Origin: Dehalococcoidia bacterium
Lineage (GTDB): Bacteria > Chloroflexota > Dehalococcoidia > Lucifugimonadales > UBA2985
DNA length: 39,237 bases
NCBI GenBank assembly: GCA_015661155.1
Contig: JACVQK010000001.1
Location: 88,261-127,497, forward strand
Direction: 5' to 3'
Shown one piece after another: positions 18,783-27,086 of the stretch. The notes beneath the pieces were generated by a model. It worked only from the letters and a program-made list of their open reading frames with translations. It was not told the DNA's origin and ran no database searches. Made by a program: the position numbers and the translations under genes. The stretch's first letter is position 1; each line of letters opens with the position of its first letter.

Positions 18783-18961
18783 GGGTGGAACTCCGGAGTG
18801 GCGGACCAGATTAAAGGGAGTAACGTTGAACCCTCACGCCCCAGTTTACCATACGCCCAGAGGGCAGGCAACGCGCATCCGCTGAAGCTGTCTTATGTTA
18901 TGAAACATGGGTGACACTCTGCGGTAAGATGGGGTTGTTCAAAGACCCCATAGTAAATGGC

Positions 18962-19112
18962 TTAACAGGGTGCTGAAAAACCCTTTCGACCATCCCCCTG
19001 GCCCCCTTCCTGGCCAGGAAGGGGGGAGAATCTAAATCTGGGGGGACACCCCTAGACCCCCGTCAAAGGGGCTTCGCCCCTCTGCACTCCCCCTTTTTTA
19101 ACACCCTGTTAA
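18962..19112 (-). repeat. Full-length family A element with clear terminal inverted repeats (151 bp)
   Basis: Left TTAACAGGGTGCTGAAAAA; right TTTTTTAACACCCTGTTAA (reverse complement TTAACAGGGTGTTAAAAAA): 17 of 19 matched. Confidence 0.85.
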
Positions 19113-19117
19113 GAAAG

Positions 19118-20179
19118 CTACCCGCCGTGAGCTCTCCTGCCAGCCGGCGACCGTCGCCACAGGCTGGTGGAGGTGAGGGCCCGCACCAGGCCCCATGCCG
19201 CTCCCAGACCATAGCACCAGTGGAGGGCAGCGAAGACTGCCAGCATTATCGCCATATAGCGGGCATTCTTCTGGGCCGCGGCGACCCGAAAGGAAGCCAG
19301 GAGGTTGGCCAGGGAGTGGCTCGCCAGCACCGCCGCAAGGGGCCACAGAAAGGCCGAGTGAACCAGGGCCAGGGCAGCAAGAGCCACCACCGTTGACACA
19401 AAGGCGAGGGGAACCAGATGCCGTCCAAAGAAGGTGACCCTCCTGGTTTTGAGATAGTAGGTCACGAGAAATCCGTTCTGGAGGGTGTGCCTCAGGAAAG
19501 CCAGGAGGCTTGAGCGGGCACGATAGTAGGCCACTATGGTTGGAACCAGGAGAATCTTACCGCCTGCCGCTCTCACCCGGCGATAGAGGTCGGCGTCTTC
19601 ACTCCTGGGCACGCTCTCGTCGAACAGCCCCACTCGCTCAAAGAGGTGACGCCGATAGGAGCCAAAGGGAACGGCGTCCACCTGCCTTGGCTCTGTGGTG
19701 TGGCCGGTCCTGTAGTGGGCGTTACCCACGCCAAAGGAGTCGGACAGGGCCAGGGCAATGGCCCGACCCAGGAGGGAGTCCTCCTCAGGAACAACCTTCC
19801 AGATGCCTCCTACCACATCGGCATTGCTCTCGCTCAATGCCCTCACACACCTGGTCACGTAGTCGGTCTCATAGGTGGTATGGGCATCCATGCGCACTAT
19901 GACCTCGCCGCGGGCGCCCTGGATTCCCACGTTCAGGGCCGCGGGAGTGACCCTCTTGGGGTTGTCCAGCAATCGGATGTGCGGATGGTGGAGGGAGATA
20001 TCCTGCACAATCTCCCTGGTCCCGTCTTCACTCATCCCATCGACCACCAGGACCTCCAGGCGCTCCCTGGGATAGTCCTGCAACAGGATGGACTCAAGGG
20101 CTGCCCCGATGTGCTTACGCTCCCGGAGGCAGGGGATCACGATGGAGACCAGGGGCCTAGTCGGTTCCATGGGATTCAA
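19118..20179 (-). CDS. Family 2 glycosyltransferase, membrane anchored
   Basis: [62 protein letters not shown], plus C-terminal TM segments. Confidence 0.9.
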   Translation of the reverse strand: MNPMEPTRPLVSIVIPCLRERKHIGAALESILLQDYPRERLEVLVVDGMSEDGTREIVQDISLHHPHIRLLDNPKRVTPAALNVGIQGARGEVIVRMDAHTTYETDYVTRCVRALSESNADVVGGIWKVVPEEDSLLGRAIALALSDSFGVGNAHYRTGHTTEPRQVDAVPFGSYRRHLFERVGLFDESVPRSEDADLYRRVRAAGGKILLVPTIVAYYRARSSLLAFLRHTLQNGFLVTYYLKTRRVTFFGRHLVPLAFVSTVVALAALALVHSAFLWPLAAVLASHSLANLLASFRVAAAQKNARYMAIMLAVFAALHWCYGLGAAWGLVRALTSTSLWRRSPAGRRAHGG

Positions 20180-21203
20180 GCTTCGCCCTGAAATACTCTA
20201 TGGTGCGCTTTATCCCCTCCTCCATATCCACCCTGGGCTGCCATCCCACCAGGGCTTTGGCCCTGGAGATGTCGGGCTTGCGTACCCGGGGGTCGTCAGC
20301 AGGCAGGGGGTGAAACTCGATGGCGCTGCGACTACCGGTCAGCTTCAGAACCAGTCTCGCAATCTCAAGGATGGAGCGCTCCTGGGGATTGCCCACGTTT
20401 ATGGGATCGTGGATTGAGGGAGCCTTGCCCAGGGACAGAGAGCCATCGTAGAAGCTCTCCTTGTTGAGCCTCTCCTCCACCGTTTTATCCGAGTCTTTGC
20501 AGAGGATGCGGACTATCCCCTCCACCGTGTCTTCAACGTAGCTGAAGCTGCGTGTCTGGGAGCCATTCCCGTAGACTGTGAGCGGCTGGCCTCGCAGGGC
20601 CTGGACGATGAAGTTGGATACGACCAGGCCGTCGTTGGGCTGCATGCGGGGCCCGTAGGTGTTGAAGATTCGGACAATCCGGGTATCCAGACCGTGATAC
20701 CGGTGATAGGCCATGGTCATGGCCTCGGCGAAACGCTTGGCCTCGTCGTAGACCCCCCGGGGGCCAATGGAGTTCACGTAGCCCCAGTAGGTCTCAGGCT
20801 GGGGGCTCACCAGAGGATCGCCATACACCTCAGAGGTGCTGGCCAGAAGATACCTGGCCCCTTTGGCTCGGGCCAGCCCCAGGGTCATCAGGGTGCCCAT
20901 GGAGCCGACCTTCAGGGTGTCGATGGGGAACTCCAGGTAGTCCCTGGGACTGGCAGGAGAGGCGAAGTGGAGCACTGCGTCCAGGGGGCCTTCGGTGTAC
21001 ACGAAGTTGGTTACGTCGTACCTGGTGAAGAGAAACCGGTCGTTTTCCAGAAGATGAGCGATGTTTGCCGGATCCCCCGTCAGGAGGTTGTCCATGCAGA
21101 TGACCCGGCAGCCCATATCCATGAGGCGATCACACAGGTGACTGCCCAGGAATCCCGCGCCTCCGGTGACCAGGACGCGCTCAAGGGGTCTGCTCTCTGA
21201 CAT
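20157..21203 (-). CDS. NAD-dependent sugar nucleotide epimerase/decarboxylase (UDP-glucuronate decarboxylase-like)
   Basis: [108 protein letters not shown]. Confidence 0.9.
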   Translation of the reverse strand: MSESRPLERVLVTGGAGFLGSHLCDRLMDMGCRVICMDNLLTGDPANIAHLLENDRFLFTRYDVTNFVYTEGPLDAVLHFASPASPRDYLEFPIDTLKVGSMGTLMTLGLARAKGARYLLASTSEVYGDPLVSPQPETYWGYVNSIGPRGVYDEAKRFAEAMTMAYHRYHGLDTRIVRIFNTYGPRMQPNDGLVVSNFIVQALRGQPLTVYGNGSQTRSFSYVEDTVEGIVRILCKDSDKTVEERLNKESFYDGSLSLGKAPSIHDPINVGNPQERSILEIARLVLKLTGSRSAIEFHPLPADDPRVRKPDISRAKALVGWQPRVDMEEGIKRTIEYFRAKLESHGTD

Positions 21204-21260
21204 TGGGGATTGCCTCCTTTACTGCGCTCCAGTGTACAGGAGAACCCCTGCACTTTCCAC

Positions 21261-21365
21261 TGGGCACTGCCCAGACCCACATCTCACAGACCCTGAACTA
21301 GGCTTGCCCTTGGATGCCTCTGAGGAGTGTGGGTGCAGAGCCTGCCCTGCCTGGGCCGTGCCCAG
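21261..21365. repeat. Family B2 repeat
   Basis: TGGGCACTGCCCAGACCCACATCTCACAGACCCTGAACTAGG...GATGCCTCTGAGGAGTGTGGGTGCAGAGCCTGCCCTGCCTGGGC. Confidence 0.8.
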
Positions 21366-22766
21366 TTACTGGGACGAGCTCTTGTATATGGACTCTCGGA
21401 TAGCTGCCAGGTCTACCTGAAGGGCGCGGTCGGTGTCCTTCACCTGGGAGATCTTCATCCATGCAAGACGCACCGTCGCATGGTCGCGGCCTCCGAGAAG
21501 AGCGCCGATGTCCGACAGGCTTACCTGGGAGACCTCCCTCAGCAGGTACATGGCGACATGGCGAGCCCGGGCTGTGCTCCTATCTCTCCGTCTGCTCGAG
21601 AGGGTTTCATGGCCTACGCCGTAGAAGGAGCAAACATGGGAGATCACATCCTTGGGCAAGGGCACCTGCTGCTGTTTCGTGTTCAGGAGGTCTGCCAGGC
21701 TCTGACGGGCCATCTCCAGGGTCAGGGGCCGCGAGGTCATGTCCGCGTAGGCGCTCACGCGGTTCAGGGCACCCTCCAGGTCCCTTACGCTGCGGGGGAA
21801 GCTCTCCGTGATCAGCTCCAGGACCTCTTTGGGGACGGTGATCCCCAGACTGTTGGCCTTTGCCTGTAGTATGGCCAGGCGTGTCTCCGGGTCCGGGGGC
21901 TGCATGTCGGCGCTGAGACCCCATTCAAAGCGGGACCGCAGGCGGTCTTCCAGGGGCGACAGCGCCGCCGAGGGCCTGTCGCTGGTGATGACGATCTGGT
22001 GGTTGGCGTTGTGGAGGTCGTTGAAGGTGTGGAAAAACCCCTCCTGGATGGCCTCTTTGCCCCGCATGAACTGGATGTCATCCACCAAGAGGACATCCAC
22101 ACTGCGGTATTTCTTGCGGAACTCTCCAGTCCTTCTTGTCTGGATGGACGTGATGAAGTCGTTGGTGAACTGCTCCGAGCTGGCATAGAGGTAGCTGAGG
22201 CCTTTTTGAGCCGAGGCGTGGCCTATGGCATGGAGAAGATGGGTCTTGCCCAGACCCACGCCAGCGTAGAGGAAGAGGGGGTTATACGCCCTTCCCGGCC
22301 GAGATACAACGGCCTGGGCCGCGGCAAAGGCCAGCTGATTGGACTCTCCCACCACGAAGGAGTCGAGGGTGTACCGTGGGTTGAGCTCGAAGGTGCTGGT
22401 GCCGTTGCTGTAGTGATGGCCGTTGGTTGGCTCCGAAGCCGGCAGCGCCGGGTTTTCAGGACTTGCCTGTCGGGGCTTATAGGTAGCCCTTGGCTCGGTC
22501 ATAACCTGGAAATGCACCGCCATCGGCTGACCAACCACCTGGGAGAGGGTGTTCTCGATGAGGGAGGACATGCGTTTCTCCAGCCATTCAGCCACGAAGG
22601 AGGATGGGGTGCCGACGGTGAAATCGCTGCCATCACCATCAAAGGAGAGGCCAAGGGTGTCTTTCAGCCAGGTGGCAAAGATGGGACGGCTTACCTGAAG
22701 CTCCAGGCTGCCCAGGGTTGCCTCCCACGTCTGGCCTGGGGCCAAGCGGTTTACGGGTATGTTCGT
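21366..22766 (-). CDS. dnaA: Chromosomal replication initiator DnaA (start codon uncertain; candidate ATA near 22758-22760)
   Basis: ARPIFATWLKDTLGL-type domain I; NPLFLYAGVGLGKTHLLHAIG Walker A; VLLVDDIQFM Walker B; IGALLGGRDHATV DnaA signature. ORF track 5' end at 22904 is implausible. Feature 5' boundary is approximate. Confidence 0.93.
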   Translation of the reverse strand, partial: TNIPVNRLAPGQTWEATLGSLELQVSRPIFATWLKDTLGLSFDGDGSDFTVGTPSSFVAEWLEKRMSSLIENTLSQVVGQPMAVHFQVMTEPRATYKPRQASPENPALPASEPTNGHHYSNGTSTFELNPRYTLDSFVVGESNQLAFAAAQAVVSRPGRAYNPLFLYAGVGLGKTHLLHAIGHASAQKGLSYLYASSEQFTNDFITSIQTRRTGEFRKKYRSVDVLLVDDIQFMRGKEAIQEGFFHTFNDLHNANHQIVITSDRPSAALSPLEDRLRSRFEWGLSADMQPPDPETRLAILQAKANSLGITVPKEVLELITESFPRSVRDLEGALNRVSAYADMTSRPLTLEMARQSLADLLNTKQQQVPLPKDVISHVCSFYGVGHETLSSRRRDRSTARARHVAMYLLREVSQVSLSDIGALLGGRDHATVRLAWMKISQVKDTDRALQVDLAAIRESIYKSSSQ

Positions 22767-23010
22767 TCTCCTCAGGGTTCTTTGCAAAGAATCGGCTGGC
22801 CTGGGCGGGGCAAACCCCACCCCCAGCGGGAAGAAAATCCAGGATTGACAGTGCCCGTGGGCACTAAAAAGACGCCTCTCGGTCTGGCGTGTTACGGGCC
22901 GCACGGTGCGGCCCGCTTGAGTGGTGTTTCTTAGACCTTGCCACTATAACAGGGGCTTCTTTGAGGGGATGCAAGGGTCGCTGGGATGAGTTTTAGGGCA
23001 GTTTTCGGGG

Positions 23011-23176
23011 GCAGGGCGAGCCCTGCACCCACACTCAACTGTCGCTGCCCTGGTCTAACCATATTCTACGGTTCGTAAGGCGTGGGTCTGGGCTAAGCCC
23101 AGTCTGGGGGACACCCCCAGACCCCCGTCAGAGGGGCTGCGCCCCTCTGCACTCCCCCCTTTTCAGCAGCCTGCTA
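23011..23176. repeat. Composite repeat: B1 plus partial family A
   Basis: GCAGGGCGAGCCCTGCACCCACACTCAACTGTCGCTGCCC...GTGGGTCTGGGCTAAGCCCAGTCTGGGGGACACCCCCAGACCCCCGTCAGAGGGGCTGCGCCCCTCTGCACTCC...CAGCAGCCTGCTA. Confidence 0.87.
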
Positions 23177-23198
23177 TAATCTCTGATGAGGTGGGTTT

Positions 23199-24140
23199 AT
23201 GAGGTTGGTCTATATGGGAACGCCGGCCTTTGCCATACCGCCCCTGGAGGAGCTCCTGGCCGGGGGGTATGAGGTGGTAGGAGTCTATGCCCAGCCGGAC
23301 AAACCCGCCGGGCGGGGAATGGGTATGGAGGCCTCTCCCGTGAAGGTGTTTGCCCAAGGGCGGGGCTTGAAGGTGCTCCAGCCAACCTCGCTGAGGGCAT
23401 CCGTGGCTCACCAGGAGCTCTTATCCCTGGGCCCGGACCTGATGGTGGTGGCTGCCTATGGGAGGATTCTCCCCAAGGAGGTGTTGCAGATACCCCGGTG
23501 GGGGTGCGTAAACCTTCATCCCTCCCTCCTGCCGCGCCATCGAGGCCCCTCTCCGGTGGCTTACGCCCTCCTGGAGGGCGACGAGACTACGGGAGTTACC
23601 CTGATCCTCCTGGACGAGGGGATGGATACCGGCCCTGTAATAGCTCAGCAGGAGGAGCCTGTGCTGCCCCAGGATACGGCGGAGACCCTGACAGACAGGC
23701 TGTTTTACAGGGCGGCGACACTGCTGGTGAGGAGCCTACCCCTCTACTTCCGAGGGGAGCTGGAGCCCCAGCCTCAGGATGAGACACGGGCTAGTTATAC
23801 CAGCAAGCTAACCAAAGAAGAAGGGGCGATTCGGTGGGAGCTTCCCGCGGTGAGCCTCTGGCGCCAGGTGCGGGCCTACTCTCCGTGGCCTGGGTCGTAC
23901 ACCCGCTGGCGGGGGAAGCTGCTGAAGGTGATGGAAGCGGTGCCCTTGCCGTGGGCGGAGCCGGGTTCCCTTGGAATGGTGGTTTCCCTGGAGAGCAGCG
24001 CCATGGTTCCCGTGGGGGTCATTACCGGAGAGGGCGTCCTGGGCCTGAAGCGGGTGCAGCTTGAAGGGAAGCAGGCCGTGGATGCAACGGACTTCCTCCG
24101 GGGGCACCAGGGGTTTGTGGGCTCTACCTTGCCCAGCTGA
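23199..24140 (+). CDS. fmt: Methionyl-tRNA formyltransferase
   Basis: MRLVYMGTPAFAIPPLEELLAGGYEVVGVYAQPDKPAGRG, VNLHPSLLPRHRGPSPVAYALLEGDETTGVTLILLDEGMDTGPVIAQ. Confidence 0.96.
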   Translation: MRLVYMGTPAFAIPPLEELLAGGYEVVGVYAQPDKPAGRGMGMEASPVKVFAQGRGLKVLQPTSLRASVAHQELLSLGPDLMVVAAYGRILPKEVLQIPRWGCVNLHPSLLPRHRGPSPVAYALLEGDETTGVTLILLDEGMDTGPVIAQQEEPVLPQDTAETLTDRLFYRAATLLVRSLPLYFRGELEPQPQDETRASYTSKLTKEEGAIRWELPAVSLWRQVRAYSPWPGSYTRWRGKLLKVMEAVPLPWAEPGSLGMVVSLESSAMVPVGVITGEGVLGLKRVQLEGKQAVDATDFLRGHQGFVGSTLPS

Positions 24141-24141
24141 C

Positions 24142-24265
24142 TGGGCTTTGCCCAGGCAGGGCGAGCCCTGCACCCACATTCATCAGAGGCATTCATAGAC
24201 AGGCCAAATTCAGGGTCTGCGAGATGTGGGTCTGGTCTAAGCCCAGGCAGGGCGAGCCCTGCCTA
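24142..24265. repeat. Family B2 repeat flanked by two identical GCAGGGCGAGCCCTGC palindromes
   Basis: CTGGGCTTTGCCCAGGCAGGGCGAGCCCTGCACCCACATTCATCAGAGGCATTCATAG...GGGTCTGCGAGATGTGGGTCTGGTCTAAGCCCAGGCAGGGCGAGCCCTGCCTA. Confidence 0.85.
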
Positions 24266-24880
24266 CTGCTTCTCCTGTTCCTCTTGGACAGTCCCTGGCC
24301 GCTCCGCGGTGGGCAGCTCCGCCCTGGGGGGGCTTACCCGGACGATGACCTCTTCGAGGTCGGATGTGATGGTGATCCCCGGCCCTAGGGTGAGGTCTGA
24401 GACCCGGAGGCTCTGGTTCAGCTCCACCAGGATGGATATGTCCACCTCTATCCTCTCCGGCATGTCCATGGGCAGACACTCCACGGAGATGCGGTGGAGA
24501 TTCTGGATGAGGGTGCCGCGGTGGACCTGCACCGCAGGGGCTTCTCCCACCAGGGTGATGGGCACTTCACCCTTTATGCTCTGCCTTACGTCCACTCGAT
24601 AGAAGTCCGCGTGGAGAATCCGGTTCGTGACGGGATGGCGCTGAATCTCTCGCACAAAGGCCAGCTCCCGCTCCTTGCCCCCGTCTAGCTTGAGGTACAC
24701 GGGTATGTGATGTCCCACCTGGCTTATCAGCTTGATGAGGGTGGAGCCATCGGCCTGCAGGGATCGGGAGGACATCCCCTTGCCGTAGAGGTGGAGGGGG
24801 GTTATCCCCTTTCGCCGTAGAGTCTCTACCTTCTTCCCCAGGACGTCCCTGGTGAAAACGTCGATGGTCATAGTATCCAT
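24263..24880 (-). CDS. rplY: 50S ribosomal protein L25/general stress protein Ctc
   Basis: RDVLGKKVETLRRKGITPLHLYGKGM, REIQRHPVTNRILHADFYRVD, EVPITLVGEAPAVQ...GTLIQNLHRISVECLPMDMPERIEVDIS. ORF track start at 25444 runs antisense to the Rrf2 gene. Confidence 0.92.
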   Translation of the reverse strand: MDTMTIDVFTRDVLGKKVETLRRKGITPLHLYGKGMSSRSLQADGSTLIKLISQVGHHIPVYLKLDGGKERELAFVREIQRHPVTNRILHADFYRVDVRQSIKGEVPITLVGEAPAVQVHRGTLIQNLHRISVECLPMDMPERIEVDISILVELNQSLRVSDLTLGPGITITSDLEEVIVRVSPPRAELPTAERPGTVQEEQEKQ

Positions 24881-24932
24881 GGGTTCCCTCCGAGTGAAAG
24901 TCGATTTGCTCCATCTATAATATCCCTTGGGC

Positions 24933-24961
24933 TTGAAGGTGTACAGGGGCCGTGCTATAAT
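24933..24961 (+). promoter_or_regulatory. Putative promoter of the Rrf2 regulator gene
   Basis: TTGAAG (24933-24938), 17 nt spacer, TATAAT (24956-24961). Confidence 0.5.
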
Positions 24962-24991
24962 TTGGCAACGGATGCACTGAGGAGGTGGAGG

Positions 24992-25429
24992 ATGAAGGTG
25001 TCCATGAAGGTAGACTATGGGGTGCGGGCTCTGGTGGAGCTGGCCCAGCGGTATGGAGGAGGAACGGTCCAGACGGTGGAGATAGCGGAGTCCCAGGGCA
25101 TACCTGAGGCCTATCTGGATCAGCTTCTTGCCACCCTGCAAAAGTTCGGGTTTATCCGTAGCCGGAGGGGGCCGCAGGGGGGGCATGTTCTTGCCAGGGC
25201 TCCCCATGAGATAAGCCTGGGGATGGTCATGGCTAGCCTGGAGGGCACGGCAGCGCCCCTGGACTGCATGGAGGAGCCCACCGAGTGTACGCTGTCCAGC
25301 ATCTGCGCGCAGCGCGACATGTGGAGGTCCGTGGAGGATGCGGTCCAGAGCGTGCTGAGCTCCACTACCATCGCCGACCTGGCCAACCGCCAGAGGCAGC
25401 TCCAGGGCCAGGGCGTGTACCAGGTCTAG
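24992..25429 (+). CDS. Rrf2-family (IscR/CymR-like) transcriptional regulator
   Basis: MKVSMKVDYGVRALVELAQRYG, IAESQGIPEAYLDQLLATLQKFGFIRSRRGPQGGHVLARAP; three-Cys cluster DCMEEPTECTLSSIC. Confidence 0.9.
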   Translation: MKVSMKVDYGVRALVELAQRYGGGTVQTVEIAESQGIPEAYLDQLLATLQKFGFIRSRRGPQGGHVLARAPHEISLGMVMASLEGTAAPLDCMEEPTECTLSSICAQRDMWRSVEDAVQSVLSSTTIADLANRQRQLQGQGVYQV

Positions 25430-25582
25430 CCACGGCCTGGCCATACTGGAGGCAAGACCCCGGTTGGACTCTACTCCTCGGCCTCAACCGAGCATGGAGC
25501 GCGGGGCTTTCGTGTTTCAGGCACATCTTTCCCATCGCCCGATGCATCAAACATCTGTCACCATAATCGAGGGAGTGCAACC

Positions 25583-26416
25583 ATGACTCAGACAAAGGCT
25601 CTTACACCGGAGCAGGTCAAACGGTATAGCCGGCACATCATCATGCCCCAGGTGGGAAGCCGGGGGCAGCGCAGGATCATGGAGGCCAGGGTCCTCATCA
25701 TAGGCGCGGGAGGCCTCGGCTCCCCGGTCGCCCTGTACCTGGCCCTGGCGGGGGTGGGCACCCTGGGGATCGTGGATTTCGACACGGTGGAGGTGAGCAA
25801 CCTGCAACGCCAGGTCCTCCACCACCTGCGTGACGTGGGGAAGCCCAAGGTCCTATCGGCCAAAGAGACCATTGCGGAGTACAATCGGGACGTGGAAGTG
25901 GTGCCCTACCAGTTCCCCCTAACCTCCGAGAACGCCATGGAGATCATCTCCCAGTACGACATCGTGGTCAACGGGGCGGACAACTTCGCTGCCAGGTATC
26001 TGATAAACGACGCCGCTTACCTCGCGGGAAAGCCCCTGGTGGATGGCAGCATCCTCCTGTTCGATGGCCAGGCCAGCGTGTTTCTCCCTGGGAAGGGGTG
26101 CTACCGATGCCTCTTTCCCTCTCCCCCTCCTCCTGGCTCGGTGCCAAGCTGTGCCGAGGCCGGGGTGTTGGGTGCCCTGCCGGGGCTGATCGGGAGCGTT
26201 CAGGCGGTGGAGACCATCAAGCTGATCCTGGGGATAGGGGAGACCCTTGCTGGACGCCTGCTCATCGTGGATACCCTCAGCATGGAGTTCCGCACCGTGA
26301 GACTGCGGCGCAATCCCAAGTGTCCTCTGTGCGGGGATAATCCCAGCATCAAGGAGCTTATAGACTACGAGGTCTTCTGTGGGGTCGCGGCCCCTGCCTC
26401 CGTTGGCGGGGAGTAG
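25583..26416 (+). CDS. MoeB/ThiF/HesA-family E1-like adenylyltransferase
   Basis: RYSRHIIMPQVGSRGQRRIMEARVLIIGAGGLGSPVALYLALAGVGTLGIVDFDTVEVSNLQRQ, CYRCLFPSPPPP, CPLCGDNPSIKELIDYEVFCG. Confidence 0.93.
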   Translation: MTQTKALTPEQVKRYSRHIIMPQVGSRGQRRIMEARVLIIGAGGLGSPVALYLALAGVGTLGIVDFDTVEVSNLQRQVLHHLRDVGKPKVLSAKETIAEYNRDVEVVPYQFPLTSENAMEIISQYDIVVNGADNFAARYLINDAAYLAGKPLVDGSILLFDGQASVFLPGKGCYRCLFPSPPPPGSVPSCAEAGVLGALPGLIGSVQAVETIKLILGIGETLAGRLLIVDTLSMEFRTVRLRRNPKCPLCGDNPSIKELIDYEVFCGVAAPASVGGE

Positions 26417-26590
26417 CAGGCTGCGGGGAAAAGGGGAGTGCAGAGGGGTGAAGCCCTCGCCGTCCTTCGGCTGAAGGATGGGGGTGTTCCCCAGACTGGG
26501 CTTGGCCCAGACCCACGCCTTACGAACCGTCCTTCGGCTGAAGGATGGTCAGACCAGCACAGCAGCAGTTGAGAGTGGGTGCAGGGGGAT
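26414..26590. repeat. Composite repeat: partial family A plus B1, each with the same nested 22 bp palindromic insert
   Basis: TAGCAGGCTGCGGGGAAAAGGGGAGTGCAGAGGGGTGAAG...CCGTCCTTCGGCTGAAGGATGG...CTGGGCTTGGCCCAGACCCACGCC...CCGTCCTTCGGCTGAAGGATGG...GTGGGTGCAGG. Confidence 0.83.
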
Positions 26591-26654
26591 GGTCGAAGGG
26601 GCTAGAGGGCATATCGGCTAGGAAAGCCGAAGCATACGCAGGAGGGCGAGGGAT

Positions 26655-27053
26655 ATGGAAGCTGTCTTGTTGATAGGGCGAATCATAGTAGGGGTCTATT
26701 TCCTCTTCAATGCCTTCAACCACTTCACGAAGTCGAAGATGATGGCACCCTATGCCGCGTCCAAGGGAGTTCCCCTCCCCGCCGTGGCGGTCCCAGGGAC
26801 GGGGGTGCTCCTGGCCCTGGGGGGCCTGAGCGTTGCTCTGGGTTTCTACACCTGGGTGGGAGCGCTCCTCCTCGTTGTTTTCCTGGTGCCCGTGGCTTTC
26901 ATCATGCACAACTTCTGGACTGTAAAAGACCCGCAGATGAAGATGTTGGAGATGGTCAACTTCACCAAGAACCTGGGGCTGGCAGGGGCGCTGCTCATGG
27001 TGCTGGCCTACGCCGTGGAAAGCGACTGGAGTCCCTTCACTCTGGCTGGGTAG
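26655..27053 (+). CDS. DoxX-family membrane protein
   Basis: LLIGRIIVGVYFLFNAFNHFTKSKMMAPYAASKGVPLPAVAVPGTGVLLALGGLSVALGFYTWVGALLLVVFLVPVAFIMHNFW. Confidence 0.87.
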   Translation: MEAVLLIGRIIVGVYFLFNAFNHFTKSKMMAPYAASKGVPLPAVAVPGTGVLLALGGLSVALGFYTWVGALLLVVFLVPVAFIMHNFWTVKDPQMKMLEMVNFTKNLGLAGALLMVLAYAVESDWSPFTLAG

Positions 27054-27086
27054 CGCTGGATTGGCAAGAGGGTCAGGCAGCCAAAC

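Noticed and set aside
18890-18935. IS terminus (TTATGTTATGAAACATGGGTGACA)
   Set aside because: Contains a small inverted repeat (TGTT..AACA) and looks IS-end-like, but no partner end or transposase is in the window.
22905-23180. oriC next to dnaA
   Set aside because: No cluster of TTATCCACA-like DnaA boxes or AT-rich DUE; the region is mostly repeat DNA.
24881-25444. N-terminal extension of the rplY ORF
   Set aside because: Runs antisense through the Rrf2 gene; L25 begins naturally at MDTMTIDVFTRD.
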